From NCBI RefSeq assembly GCF_014635065.1, contig NZ_BMCG01000006.1:218267-282266 (forward strand): a DNA stretch of 64,000 nt. Direction: 5' to 3'. Shown here in pieces: positions 28,876-37,568 of the stretch. Position numbers and translations under genes: made by a program. The notes under the pieces were generated by a model. It ran no database searches and was not told where the DNA came from. It saw only the letters and a program-made list of their open reading frames with translations. The stretch comes from Oxalicibacterium flavum. Its GTDB lineage: Bacteria > Pseudomonadota > Gammaproteobacteria > Burkholderiales > Burkholderiaceae_D. Position 1 is the stretch's first letter. Each line of letters opens with the position of its first letter.

Positions 28876-30357
28876 TTATCCGAACAGCCCATGCAGAAAC
28901 CAGCCACCGCTTTCGGCTTCCTTCGGCACGCGTGCGCGGAATATCCACAGCAGGCAATGCGCTTCGTTCTGCGCGATGAAGTAGTCGCGCGTAGCAGGCT
29001 TGTCGTCCCACCAGCCGGTTTCGATGCGCTCCGGTCCGCTCAGCAGGGTCAGCGGACTTTGATAGAACGGTTTGTGTCCCTGGGTGGAGAGCGGCAGCGG
29101 CCGGGGCAGCAGCCAGGCGGGGCGCGCAGTCGCATGCCGGGGCTGCGAGGACTGGCCGCCACGGCGCGGGGCGCTGGTCAAGGCGGGTGTGATGACGCTG
29201 CGTTCCGGACGATGATCGTCAAACAGGGCGAGCTGACGCACGGCGTGAACGCCGAGACGGCTTTGCAGGCGTTCGATCAGACGGCTCGTAGTCTCCGCCT
29301 GCGCGGCGGGCGTCGGAAACAGTTCGGTATTCGCAGCAGCCTGCTCGACGATGCGGTCTGCTTCCAGCGAGAGTTCGATGACCGGTGCGATCAGGGTGAG
29401 CCGTGCCAGCCGTTCGCGCAGCAACAGGGTCAGGTGCTCCGGATCGCGGCTGGCCATGCCGAGCAGGATGGGCAGCGGTGTACTGCGGTGATCGCGCCGG
29501 CGCCGGGATTCATGATGCAGCCACAAGGTGATGCCGGCAACGGCGGCATGTCGTGCCGTCAGCCAGCCCGTCAATTGCAGCAGCAGGCGGCGTGCGGCAA
29601 ACAGCAGGGATTCCGCATGCTCGATGCGCGAAGGCAGTTCCAGGGCGGCGTGGAAGACGGTGGGCGCTTCGAACCAGGCATGGGCTTCCGCTTCCTGCCC
29701 GTAGGCACGGTCCAGTTCGCCCAGCAGCTGCCGGCCGAAGCGGCGTGTCAGGCCGCCGCGCGGCAGACGGCGCAACTGGCCGATGGTATGGCAGCCGATG
29801 TCGTTCAAGGTTTCGAGATGAGGCGCGGCATGCTCGAGCGTGCGCACCGGCAGGCGATCGAGTGCACCGGTCTTGCTGGTGTCGGCTATCCCGCTCTGCG
29901 GACATTGCGCCTGCAGCCATGCGCCTGTGGCGGTAGGAGCGAATGCCAGACTGGCCTGCAATCCCAGCGTGTCCATGCCGTCCAGCAGTTTGGACGCGAT
30001 ACGTTCGCCTCCGCCGAACAGGCGCAGGCTGGCGGCGATTTCCATCAGCAGCCCGCATGGGCGCAGCGCGACATGGGGCGTGAAATGCAGTGCCCAGAGC
30101 GCTGCCTCCTGCAAGGCACGGTTTTCGGCCTGCATGTCGCGTGCGACGATCTGCAGACTGGCCGACAGGGCGCGTGCATTGCTTTCGGACATGCCGGCAC
30201 GGATGCCGGCTTCGCCTGCCTGCCGGTCGTACCAGCCGATGCGTTTGTTTTCGGCGATGGCCAGCGGTGTGGTGTGTTCGTCGCTTTCCGGGTTATGCCG
30301 AGAGCGTAGCGCGGTGTCGAGCGGCAGTTGCGGCAAGTGCAGGGCGATCCACAGCAT
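28876..30357 (-). CDS. imuB: ImuB, inactive Y-family polymerase-like protein
   Basis: A 493-residue relative of Y-family polymerases that has lost the catalytic acidic residues. Its start, LWIALHLPQLPLDTALR, replaces the active D-x-D-A-F-F motif. It bridges the beta clamp, ImuA and DnaE2 in the mutasome. Helix-hairpin-helix-like and little-finger regions follow (L-N-D-I-G-C-H-T-I-G-Q-L-R-R-L-P-R-G-G). ATG 30357 is chosen since it opens with the family N-terminus, and it overlaps the end of imuA by 65 nt, suggesting coupling. A possible clamp-binding segment, ALFDDH-like, lies near residue 390. Confidence 0.9.
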   Translation of the reverse strand: MLWIALHLPQLPLDTALRSRHNPESDEHTTPLAIAENKRIGWYDRQAGEAGIRAGMSESNARALSASLQIVARDMQAENRALQEAALWALHFTPHVALRPCGLLMEIAASLRLFGGGERIASKLLDGMDTLGLQASLAFAPTATGAWLQAQCPQSGIADTSKTGALDRLPVRTLEHAAPHLETLNDIGCHTIGQLRRLPRGGLTRRFGRQLLGELDRAYGQEAEAHAWFEAPTVFHAALELPSRIEHAESLLFAARRLLLQLTGWLTARHAAVAGITLWLHHESRRRRDHRSTPLPILLGMASRDPEHLTLLLRERLARLTLIAPVIELSLEADRIVEQAAANTELFPTPAAQAETTSRLIERLQSRLGVHAVRQLALFDDHRPERSVITPALTSAPRRGGQSSQPRHATARPAWLLPRPLPLSTQGHKPFYQSPLTLLSGPERIETGWWDDKPATRDYFIAQNEAHCLLWIFRARVPKEAESGGWFLHGLFG

Positions 30358-31072
30358 GGGAAGAAAAGGGCAGGATGGGTTCGGCCATGGCGCGTCGGGC
30401 AAATGGCTTGATCAGGACGTCCGGGATAGCGAGCGGCAGGAAGATGGGGGCGGCATGCACGGGGCCGCGTCGCTTGATGATCTCGACCGACATGCGTCCG
30501 GCTGCTGCCGGTTCGCACACCATGCGCAAAGGGGCGGGCGAGGATTGCTCGCGCGCTTCGCGCGGACGGAACACGAAGGTCAGGCCATCGCCGGCCGCAG
30601 CCGCCAGTTGCAGGCGGCGCAGATGGTCGGCACGCGCCTGCGGCAGCCAGCACAGCAGGGCGCCGAAGCTGGCGCTCTTGAGTGCCTGTTCGACCGCCCA
30701 GATGCGATCGGTGGGTTTGTCTGCCTCGATCAGCAGGACGTACTTGAGATCGATGCCCAGTTCGGTCAGCGCTGCGGCAAACGGAATGTGCGGCGGCGCC
30801 AGCAGGATCACGCTCTTGCCGGCGCGCGTCAGCTGCGACAGGGTAGGTGCCAGCAGCCGCAGTTCGCCAATGCCGGGATTGGCCAGCAGCAGCTCGATCA
30901 GTACGGAAGGCGGCCAGCCGCCGTTCGGCAGTTCGCGGTCCAGTGCACGGTGACCGGAGGCGATGCCTGCCACCTTGCAACTGCCCATCTGATCGCCGCG
31001 CCAGACCGAGTCGGGCAGGGTGGAAAGAATGGACGAATGGGCAAATGAGAGCGCGGATGGAACGGCAGCCAT
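30293..31072 (-). CDS. imuA: ImuA, RecA-like SOS mutagenesis protein
   Basis: A 259-residue protein related to RecA/SulA and first gene of the mutagenesis cassette. The segment G-G-W-P-P-S-V-L-I-E-L-L-L occupies the Walker A region but lacks the G-K-T/S core, as expected of ImuA. It interacts with ImuB and modulates translesion synthesis. ATG 31072 is used. A perfect LexA box lies 62-77 bp upstream. The gene overlaps imuB by 65 nt at its 3' end. No lexA2 gene precedes it, unlike in some cassettes. Confidence 0.88.
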   Translation of the reverse strand: MAAVPSALSFAHSSILSTLPDSVWRGDQMGSCKVAGIASGHRALDRELPNGGWPPSVLIELLLANPGIGELRLLAPTLSQLTRAGKSVILLAPPHIPFAAALTELGIDLKYVLLIEADKPTDRIWAVEQALKSASFGALLCWLPQARADHLRRLQLAAAAGDGLTFVFRPREAREQSSPAPLRMVCEPAAAGRMSVEIIKRRGPVHAAPIFLPLAIPDVLIKPFARRAMAEPILPFSSHAVDRPALAATAARHRATLSA

Positions 31073-31133
31073 TGAAAACCTCCAGAAGTGCAAATCGGTA
31101 ACGGGACCCGGATGCGGGCACACGTCAAATATA

Positions 31134-31149
31134 CTGTATAAACATACAG
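31134..31149. promoter_or_regulatory. LexA (SOS) box upstream of imuA
   Basis: CTGTATAAACATACAG matches CTGT-N8-ACAG with an AT-only core apart from one C, and the symmetry extends one more pair outward (A-CTGT...ACAG-T). It lies just upstream of imuA and predicts damage induction of imuA-imuB. Confidence 0.9.
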
Positions 31150-31212
31150 TATAAAAGCGGTTTTTTTACGATGCCCGATTTTTCTGGAGGAGAGACGACT
31201 GGCGTTGGTCGT

Positions 31213-31746
31213 CTATTTTTTCTGTAATTCCCCGACGATTTCCCTGCTGAGTGCTTCGACCTGTTTATCGGTCATGGCCGAGAAGATGCCCTGCCAGGCC
31301 GACGATGAGGTGTTGTAGGCACGTTCGCCGAGGAGCTTGCCGCTGCGGGCATCGATGAAGCTGACGTTTGCATCGACGAAGGCATTGCCGGCGAAGGCAC
31401 CCAGGCCGTAGCGTGTGCCCGTGCCCAGGTAACGATAATCCTTGATGTGTACTGCCACCACAGTGCCATCGCGGCCGGTGGCGCGCGGTTTGTCATCCTG
31501 TTCGGCATAGCCGGCACCGATTTCTGTGGCGGCGGTCTTCATGCCGCTCTGCCAGGCCGTTTTCAGCTTGGTCCAGTCTTCACCGGCGGTGTGCTGCGGG
31601 TCGCCTTCCAGATTGAGGACGATGTTCTTGGCGGAGGCGGCGCTGGTCTTGAGAGGTGGTGCGCTTGCAGTAGTCGTATTGACGGTGGCGGCGCAGCCTG
31701 CCAGCAGCATGCTGGTCACGGTGATCGGGAGCAGGACAAACTTCAT
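31213..31746 (-). CDS. DUF4410-like lipoprotein
   Basis: A 177-residue predicted lipoprotein. The signal peptide MKFVLLPITVTSMLLAGC ends in lipobox LLAGC. The mature domain contains V-A-V-H-I-K-D-Y-R-Y-L-G, G-L-G-A-F-A-G-N-A-F-V-D-A-N-V-S-F-I-D-A and G-E-R-A-Y-N-T-S-S-S-A-W-Q-G-I-F, a pattern resembling DUF4410 proteins. Function is unknown. CAGGAG is its ribosome-binding site and overlaps the 3' arm of a long hairpin. It follows the MCE operon on the same strand, 112 bp downstream. Confidence 0.7.
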   Translation of the reverse strand: MKFVLLPITVTSMLLAGCAATVNTTTASAPPLKTSAASAKNIVLNLEGDPQHTAGEDWTKLKTAWQSGMKTAATEIGAGYAEQDDKPRATGRDGTVVAVHIKDYRYLGTGTRYGLGAFAGNAFVDANVSFIDARSGKLLGERAYNTSSSAWQGIFSAMTDKQVEALSREIVGELQKK

Positions 31747-31754
31747 GCATGGTC

Positions 31755-31818
31755 TCCTGAAGAAAAAGAATGATGACAAAAGATTATCTTTTGCGCATGT
31801 TATCTCATTTCTTCAGGA
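31755..31818 (-). promoter_or_regulatory. Nested hairpin in the leader of the DUF4410-like gene
   Basis: Arms TCCTGAAGAAA and TTTCTTCAGGA (31755-31765 and 31808-31818) are perfectly complementary over 11 bp and enclose a second hairpin, CAAAAGA-TTA-TCTTTTG (31777-31793). In the leftward RNA the 3' outer arm ends inside the AGGAG ribosome-binding site of the downstream lipoprotein. It could be a translational or attenuation switch, or a terminator for the MCE operon. Confidence 0.55.
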
Positions 31819-31858
31819 TGCTGCCGGTACGATGGATTTTGCTGGCGAAGACCGTCGT

Positions 31859-32530
31859 TTACCTGGTCGGGGCTTCGATCAGCGCCATGCGCCGCCGCAC
31901 GCGTTGCGCCTCTTCCGTGGCGCCGGCCTGTTCGGCGCGCAGCGCCTGCACATTGAGCCAGGCCAGCAGCGGCCGTTTCCAGCCTTGCGCCGAAGCGGTA
32001 TCGACTGCGTTCTGGATCACGGCGGGCGTGGCGCGGTTGCTGCGGAACAGCACGCCGGCGGCGATCAGGCGCGAGAAGGGATCGGCAACCGCGGGCAGGG
32101 CAGCCGCCGCTGCGCTGTCGCTGCTCGCGCCGGCCACGCCGCGCTGCGCGGCCGGCAGCAGGGCGACGTCCTGCGGTTGCAGCCTGCCGTCCAGATAATC
32201 GGCATAGGCACGTTCGGCCGCTTCCGCATCCTGCCGCAGCGGCGCGAAGCCCGCGCATTCCTCCAGCACGAGGCTGGCGACCTGCGCTGCACAGCGCGTC
32301 AGTTCGACGCGCGCGATCATCTCGATCTTGCCGGTGCGCGCGACTTCGCTGCGGGCCAGCGCGTATTCCTGCTGCGCGACGCGGTCGCGGCCTTCGAGCC
32401 AAGCGATATTGGCGCGATCCAGCGCATTGCTGGCATCCATCTGCCAGCCCGGAGCGGGATTGCCGGCGCAAGCGGCCAGCAGGATGGCGGCAAGCAGCGA
32501 GGCGGTGGTGGTGAGCGATAGTTTCATCAT
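31859..32530 (-). CDS. Lipoprotein of the MCE operon
   Basis: A 223-residue predicted lipoprotein with signal peptide ending LLAAC. The mature part is Ala-rich and helical with many R-A/E-A repeats (D-A-S-N-A-L-D-R-A-N-I-A-W-L-E-G-R-D), suggestive of a TPR-like solenoid. It does not look like PqiC/DUF330, the lipoprotein common in other MCE operons. Its ATG overlaps the mlaD-like stop by 4 bp (ATGA), so it is part of the same lipid-transport unit. The partner and role are unknown. Confidence 0.68.
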   Translation of the reverse strand: MMKLSLTTTASLLAAILLAACAGNPAPGWQMDASNALDRANIAWLEGRDRVAQQEYALARSEVARTGKIEMIARVELTRCAAQVASLVLEECAGFAPLRQDAEAAERAYADYLDGRLQPQDVALLPAAQRGVAGASSDSAAAAALPAVADPFSRLIAAGVLFRSNRATPAVIQNAVDTASAQGWKRPLLAWLNVQALRAEQAGATEEAQRVRRRMALIEAPTR

Positions 32531-33528
32531 GGCAGCTTCAATTCCGTATCGCGTGCAAACGGCCATTTGCGGTTGAGTTCATCGACCAGTTGTTCGACCT
32601 TGCGCACGCTGCGGTCAACATCGCCGCGCAGCACGTCGAGGTCGCCGGTGGCGGCGCGCGCATTGCCGCTGATGGCTTGCGCATCGGTCAGCACGGCATC
32701 GAGTTTTTGCAGGCTCTGGCGCGCCTCGCCGAGCATGGCATTGAGCTGGACGATGGTGGCCTGACTGTTGCCATCCTTGCCGAACAACTGCGCGTCGGCC
32801 TTGGCGAGCACGCCATCGACACGCGCCAGCATGCTGTTGGCGCGTTCCACGGTCGCCACCAGTTTCTTCGCATCCGTCTCATTGCCGAGCAAGGCACCAA
32901 GCGCACCGTGCGGGCCGTTGAGCTTGTCGGTCAGGGCCTGCACGTTGGCAAGCGTGGTCGATAGTGCCGATTGCGCATCGCTCAGGCCGTTGAGGTTTTC
33001 GATCAGTTGCTTGGCGGAGGCCACCAGCAGCGGAATCTCGGCCGCCACGTCGCCGACCAGCAGCGTGCGTTCGGCGCCTGCTTCCAGCGGCGGGTCTTCG
33101 GGAATGCCGGTAAAGGCGCGCAGGCGCGTGCTGCCGACGATCGGCCGTTCCATCGTGAACACGCTGGAAGTGCGCAGCCAGTGCGCATCCTTCTCGGCAA
33201 CGGCAACGATCATGCGCGCCTTGCCGTCCTTGCCGAGTTCGATGCGGGACACGCGTCCGATCGGAAAGCCGGAGAAGGTCAGGTCCATGCCGACCGCCAC
33301 GCCTTCCGCGTCGTCGGCCAGCAGCACCAGGTCCTGCGTCGATTCGAAGGCGCCGCGCGCATACATCAGGTAGCCGGCGGCGCTGCAGATCAGCGCGACC
33401 AGGAAGGCGAGCAGGATGGCCGCCTTGAATTCGAGATTGCCCTGCGCCAGCGGCGCGGCGACCGACGGCGGCACGGACGCGGATGGCGGCTCGGGAGAAG
33501 GCAGCGGAAGCGGCGGTTGTTCAGGCAT
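32527..33528 (-). CDS. MCE-domain protein (MlaD family)
   Basis: A 333-residue periplasmic substrate-binding protein anchored by one N-terminal span (AILLAFLVALICSAAGYLMY, near residues 38-57) after a Pro-rich cytosolic leader. The MCE domain follows (V-G-M-D-L-T-F-S-G-F-P-I-G-R-V), then a long helical region with many Leu and Ala (about 160-310). Such proteins form hexameric rings that carry lipids between membranes. It is encoded 16 bp after the permease and coupled to the lipoprotein gene. The long C-terminal helices are more like PqiB/YebT or actinobacterial Mce than short MlaD. Confidence 0.88.
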   Translation of the reverse strand: MPEQPPLPLPSPEPPSASVPPSVAAPLAQGNLEFKAAILLAFLVALICSAAGYLMYARGAFESTQDLVLLADDAEGVAVGMDLTFSGFPIGRVSRIELGKDGKARMIVAVAEKDAHWLRTSSVFTMERPIVGSTRLRAFTGIPEDPPLEAGAERTLLVGDVAAEIPLLVASAKQLIENLNGLSDAQSALSTTLANVQALTDKLNGPHGALGALLGNETDAKKLVATVERANSMLARVDGVLAKADAQLFGKDGNSQATIVQLNAMLGEARQSLQKLDAVLTDAQAISGNARAATGDLDVLRGDVDRSVRKVEQLVDELNRKWPFARDTELKLP

Positions 33529-33544
33529 GGGTTATCGACAGAGG

Positions 33545-34360
33545 TTAATAGTAGTTGCCCATCAGCGAGGCGGCCTCGATCAGCAGCAGGACGGCGAACA
33601 GCCGCACCATCGCCGCCAGTTCGTTGGCGGCCTTGGAACGGCTGTGCAGCGGTGCGCCCGCTGCGGCATAGAGCGCCGACGCCATCGGGATCAGCGACAC
33701 CGCGAGGCTGAAGAACAGAGTCTTGAGCACGAAGATCATGGTCACGGCCGGATTGAAGATCTGCCCGACCACGCGCGTATAGCCGGGCAGCGCCCAATGG
33801 TTGAAGCCGTAGATCGACAGATAGGTCAGCACCAGCGACAGGATGCAGCTCAATGCCGCCAGCATCAGCACCGAGAACACGCCGGCCACCGCGCGCGGGA
33901 AGAATTCGAGCCGCACCGGATCGAGTCCGCGCTGCCGCATCGCATGCAGTTCGCCGCGCGAGCGCATTTCGGACAGCTCCACGCCGTCGGGCAGGGTGCG
34001 CCGCAGCGCGACGAACAGCGCTGCCGTCAGCGGAATCAGTTCCAGCACCAGCACGCGCACCACCATTTCCAGCGCATAGCGCGACAGCCCGTAACTCAAT
34101 GCGGTAACCACCACGATGCGGATCAGAATCAGGCTGACCAGCGCGCTCAGCACCGAAAACCAGATCAGGTTGCCGCTGGTGCCGAGCACGATCTGGTAGG
34201 CGGCGGCGCGGCGGTTTTCGCGCCGGTAGCTGGCCGGCGAAAACAGCAGCGAGATCATCATCACGCCGAACAGCAGCGTGCGCCAGCTGCCCAGCAGCCA
34301 GCGCTGGATCGCGCGGCCCAGGCGGGAGAGCGGATTGTGGGGCATTGCCTTGACGATCAT
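33545..34360 (-). CDS. MlaE-type ABC transporter permease
   Basis: A 271-residue integral membrane protein with about five or six hydrophobic segments. The cytosolic loop E-L-S-E-M-R-S-R-G-E-L-H-A-M-R-Q-R-G-L-D-P-V-R matches the MlaE coupling region (EQIDALRVMGVDPIR type). It should form the membrane core of a lipid transporter with the MCE protein downstream. No ATPase gene is adjacent. Start ATG 34360 or 34345 cannot be separated. Confidence 0.87.
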   Translation of the reverse strand: MIVKAMPHNPLSRLGRAIQRWLLGSWRTLLFGVMMISLLFSPASYRRENRRAAAYQIVLGTSGNLIWFSVLSALVSLILIRIVVVTALSYGLSRYALEMVVRVLVLELIPLTAALFVALRRTLPDGVELSEMRSRGELHAMRQRGLDPVRLEFFPRAVAGVFSVLMLAALSCILSLVLTYLSIYGFNHWALPGYTRVVGQIFNPAVTMIFVLKTLFFSLAVSLIPMASALYAAAGAPLHSRSKAANELAAMVRLFAVLLLIEAASLMGNYY

Positions 34361-34467
34361 GTGCGCATGGTAGCAGCGATTGCGGCGGGCCGGCACGGCG
34401 GGGCATGGCATTTTGACTTTGCCGCGTCATGGTCGCACACTGCATGTTTTGTCAGGCTTGTCCCTTC

Positions 34468-35286
34468 ATGGATTTCTTCACGCCCGAGCGCTTCGAGCGG
34501 CTGCGCACACTCACGCGGGGCGGACGGCCTTTCGTGTTCGACGATGGCGACTTGCGCACCCTGCATTTCGACGAATACGTGGTGCAAAGCGCAATGCGCA
34601 TTTCCGATCCGTACGCGCTCGTGATTCCCTATACGCAGGCCATGACCGGCTTCGGCGTGTTTCAGCCGCAGCCGGCGCACGTGTTGATGGTCGGCCTCGG
34701 CGGCGGTTCGCTCGCCAAGTTCTGCTATCGCCAGTTGCCGCACACGCGCCTTACCGTACTCGAGAACGATGCCGACGTCATCGCGCTGCGCGAGCAGTTC
34801 ATGCTGCCTCCTGACGACGCGCGCCTGCGTGTGCTGCATGCGGACGCGGCGGATTTCATCGCTACCCAGGACAATGCGACGGCCGAAGTCATCCTGCTCG
34901 ACGGCTTCGATCAGGAAGGCGGCCCGCCGACGCTGTGTTCGGCCGACTTCTTTGTGCATTGTCGGCGCGTGCTGCCGGAAGGCGGCGTGCTGGTGGCGAA
35001 CATGGCCGACGAGGAAAACACGATTGCCGGCATGGTGCGCGAAGCGCAGGCGCATTTCGGCCTGGCCTGCATCGGCTGGTTCAAGGTCGGACAGGAAAAC
35101 AGCCACCTGCTGGTGGCGGTCAAGGACAGCGCGGCGCAGGAGGATGGCAACGGCGCCCATGCGGCGGCGGTGCAGGCCGGCCTGGAACACCTGCGCAGCG
35201 AACACGGATTGCAGCTCGTCTATCCGTGCCCGCAGTTGACGCCGTCGGAACGACAGTTGGCGGCCAATCAGCCGCCGGCGCGGTGA
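34468..35286 (+). CDS. Spermidine synthase-like protein
   Basis: A 272-residue Rossmann protein of the polyamine-synthase family. The AdoMet-binding loop appears as M-V-G-L-G-G-G-S-L-A-K-F, followed by V-L-E-N-D-A-D-V and D-A-A-D-F-I. Residues for putrescine binding are not clearly conserved, so it could be a methyltransferase-like relative rather than a true SpeE. It ends with an Ala/Pro-rich tail. It is divergent from the MCE permease and converges on the PPC-domain gene with a 9-bp gap. ATG 34468 begins the family-like part. Confidence 0.78.
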   Translation: MDFFTPERFERLRTLTRGGRPFVFDDGDLRTLHFDEYVVQSAMRISDPYALVIPYTQAMTGFGVFQPQPAHVLMVGLGGGSLAKFCYRQLPHTRLTVLENDADVIALREQFMLPPDDARLRVLHADAADFIATQDNATAEVILLDGFDQEGGPPTLCSADFFVHCRRVLPEGGVLVANMADEENTIAGMVREAQAHFGLACIGWFKVGQENSHLLVAVKDSAAQEDGNGAHAAAVQAGLEHLRSEHGLQLVYPCPQLTPSERQLAANQPPAR

Positions 35287-35295
35287 GTTGCGTTA

Positions 35296-35751
35296 TCAGG
35301 TCCGGTCGCCTTCGCTGCGGCCGATGTCGATCAGCGCCAACCCGCTTTCCGCATCGAAGCTGCGCCGCAGGTAACCCGGGGACTCGGTCAGGATGATTTC
35401 CAGCGTGGGTCGCACGTAGGCCTGCAGCAAATGCCCGCCGTGGGCCGTGCCGTCGCGCTTGCCGAACACGGCATGCACATGGATCTTGGGTTCGCCATCC
35501 TCGAGCGAGATGTCGCCGATCAGCGACAGCACCTCGACCTGTTCGTTGACGGCGATCTTTTCGTAGTCCTTCTGTTCCCAGTCGAAATAGCCGAGCGTGG
35601 CGCTGCTGAAAGCGCCGATCGCCGTGAAGCGGCTGGCGGCCAGTGCGTGGTCCTTGGCGAAACGTTGCAGCAGCGAGATCGCTTCCTCGCCGCTTTCGAA
35701 GATCAGGGCATAGGTTTTTTCCGAACCGTCGTTGATGAGTTTGCTGCGCAT
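35296..35751 (-). CDS. PPC/DUF296 domain DNA-binding-like protein
   Basis: A 151-residue single-domain protein of the PPC (plants and prokaryotes conserved, DUF296) family. Seen are T-Y-A-L-I-F-E-S-G-E-E, A-I-G-A-F-S-S-A-T-L-G-Y-F-D and I-H-V-H-A-V-F-G-K-R-D-G-T-A-H-G-G-H-L, whose His residues form the metal site in known structures. Bacterial members are trimers of uncertain function. The start is set at M-R-S-K-L-I-N-D-G. No obvious operon partner. Confidence 0.82.
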   Translation of the reverse strand: MRSKLINDGSEKTYALIFESGEEAISLLQRFAKDHALAASRFTAIGAFSSATLGYFDWEQKDYEKIAVNEQVEVLSLIGDISLEDGEPKIHVHAVFGKRDGTAHGGHLLQAYVRPTLEIILTESPGYLRRSFDAESGLALIDIGRSEGDRT

Positions 35752-35832
35752 TGGATTCCTTTCCTGTTCAATGTCGGGAGGCATGGCGGCACACCGCATG
35801 CCCGGTCGCGGAGACCCTGCGGCATCGCAGGT

Positions 35833-36051
35833 TCAGGCCTGTTTCAGCACCAGCGACACGACGCCCAGAAGAATAGCGATGAAAAGGGCTGCGCCGATCA
35901 GCGCGGCGATGATCACGTAGACCGGATTGAGCCCGGTCACGTCCTTTTCGTAGTCGCTGCGCCGCCGCAGTCCGATGAAGGACCAGAACACGGCGCCCAG
36001 CGTGGCGAAGAAGGACGTCTTCTGCGGCTTGTCGTCGGGTACGTTCTGCAT
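35833..36051 (-). CDS. DUF2970 small membrane protein
   Basis: A 72-residue protein with a conserved front part (T-L-G-A-V-F-W-S-F-I-G-L-R-R-R-S-D-Y-E-K-D) and a single C-terminal membrane span (VIIAALIGAALFIAILLGVV). This is the layout of DUF2970 proteins, found mostly in Beta- and Gammaproteobacteria. Function is unknown. Confidence 0.82.
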   Translation of the reverse strand: MQNVPDDKPQKTSFFATLGAVFWSFIGLRRRSDYEKDVTGLNPVYVIIAALIGAALFIAILLGVVSLVLKQA

Positions 36052-36358
36052 GCCTGCCTCCGCAAGAGGATGGAAGGTTGATTATCCTGGAAACGGTAGT
36101 TGGATGCATCCGCCAGTGCCGTGATCGGCGTGCCAGGCAAGACGAGACGACGCGGCGCACTGTCGTGCGCAAGGAGGAGCAACGCCGCCTGGCGTGTCGA
36201 GCACGGTGCTGGCGGGTGCATAGCGTGTTCCCCTTGCAGGTGAAAGTGACCGACGCCGCAAAGTCTGTGTTCATGCCGCCTGGCAAAGGAAGGCCAGCGG
36301 TCAACTGCTGTTTCCAGGATCATAGACGTCCCGGCGGACAAGCCGCTTTCTGCTGGAA
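36052..36358. other. Gene-free stretch with terminal inverted repeats
   Basis: A 307-bp gap between DUF2970 and hisC with no credible ORF. It contains two 19-bp inverted copies, ATCCTGGAAACGGTAGTTG at 36084-36102 and its near complement at 36302-36320 (17 of 19 match), bounding a 237-bp segment. It could be a decayed miniature mobile element or an intergenic repeat. Confidence 0.5.
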
Positions 36359-37420
36359 TCAGGCGGTCAGCAGCGTCAGCGCGGCGACCAGTTGTTGGCA
36401 CTCTTCGGGCGTGCCGATGCTGATGCGCAGGTACTGGTCGATGCGCGGATGCTTGAAATGCCGCACGATGATCGCGCGTTCGCGCAGGCCGGCCGCCAGG
36501 CTTTCCGCCGAGAAGGCCGGATGGCGTGCAAAGACGAAGTTGGCGCTCGACGGCAGCACGGTGAAACCGAGTTCCTGCAGCGCGCGCGTCATTTCCTCGC
36601 GGCTGTCGATGACGGCCTGCACGGTCTGGCGGAAGTAGGCGTCGTCCTGGTAGCTGGCGACCGCACCGGCCGTCGCCAGGCGATCCATCGGATAGGAATT
36701 GAAACTGTTCTTGACGCGCTCCATGCCCTCGATCAGCGCCGGATGGCCGACGGCGAAGCCCACGCGCAGGCCGGCCAGCGAGCGCGACTTGGAGAAGGTC
36801 CGCACCACCAGCAGGTTCGGATAACGTTGCATGAGCGGCAGCGCCGTTTCGCCGCCGAAATCCACATACGCCTCATCGACCACCACCACCGCCTGCGGCT
36901 GCGCCTGCAGCAGTTGTTCGATGGCCGACAGCGGCAGCGGAATGCCGGTCGGCGCGTTCGGGTTGGGGAAGATGATGGCGCCGCATTCGCGGCCGGTGTA
37001 GTCGCCGATGTCGATCTTCATCTCGTCGTTCAGCGGCACTTCGACGTAATCAATGCCGAACAGCCGGCAATAGACGGGATAGAAGCTGTAGGTGATGTCC
37101 GGGAACAACAGCGGCGATTCGTGCTTGAGCAGCGCCATGAAGACGAAGGCCAGCACCTCGTCGGAACCGTTGCCGACGAAGATTTCATTGGGTTTGACGC
37201 CATGGTAATCGGCCAGCGTTTGCTTGAGCTGCGAGGAATCGGGATCGGGATAGAGCCGCAGGGACGCTGCGCTGACGGCCTGCATGGCGGCCGTCACGGC
37301 GGGCGAAGGCGGGTAGGGATTCTCGTTGGTATTGAGCTTGATCAGGTTGGTGACCTTGGGCTGTTCTCCCGGCACATAGGGCGTCAGCGTACGCACCAGC
37401 GGGCTCCAGAATTGACTCAT
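36359..37420 (-). CDS. hisC: Histidinol-phosphate aminotransferase
   Basis: A 353-residue fold-type I PLP enzyme that transaminates imidazole-acetol phosphate in histidine synthesis. Signatures: [11 protein letters not shown] near residue 30, [23 protein letters not shown], and the PLP lysine in [12 protein letters not shown]. It is not next to other his genes, so it may be a second HisC paralogue with broader specificity. ATG 37420 gives the family N-terminus M-S-Q-F-W-S. Confidence 0.92.
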   Translation of the reverse strand: MSQFWSPLVRTLTPYVPGEQPKVTNLIKLNTNENPYPPSPAVTAAMQAVSAASLRLYPDPDSSQLKQTLADYHGVKPNEIFVGNGSDEVLAFVFMALLKHESPLLFPDITYSFYPVYCRLFGIDYVEVPLNDEMKIDIGDYTGRECGAIIFPNPNAPTGIPLPLSAIEQLLQAQPQAVVVVDEAYVDFGGETALPLMQRYPNLLVVRTFSKSRSLAGLRVGFAVGHPALIEGMERVKNSFNSYPMDRLATAGAVASYQDDAYFRQTVQAVIDSREEMTRALQELGFTVLPSSANFVFARHPAFSAESLAAGLRERAIIVRHFKHPRIDQYLRISIGTPEECQQLVAALTLLTA

Positions 37421-37568
37421 GCAGGTTCCTTTAAAGACAGACCGCCATTCTATAGCGAGTCCGCACGGGAATGCGCCGGCTGACGTGACGATCGATGTGA
37501 CGACTGACGCAGCTGTCGTCGGCAGATGCGCCATGACTGCATACGGGCCTTCTGGTAGAGTGCGGGCC

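Noticed and set aside
31193..31221. AGACGAC/GTCGTCT hairpin followed by T, at the 3' end of the DUF4410-like gene
   Set aside because: The T tract is on the rightward side although the gene is transcribed leftward, so it is not a convincing terminator for any gene here.
37499..37520. GACGAC/GTCGTC inverted repeat between hisC and the pseudouridine synthase
   Set aside because: Arms are only 6 bp in GC-rich sequence and expected by chance.
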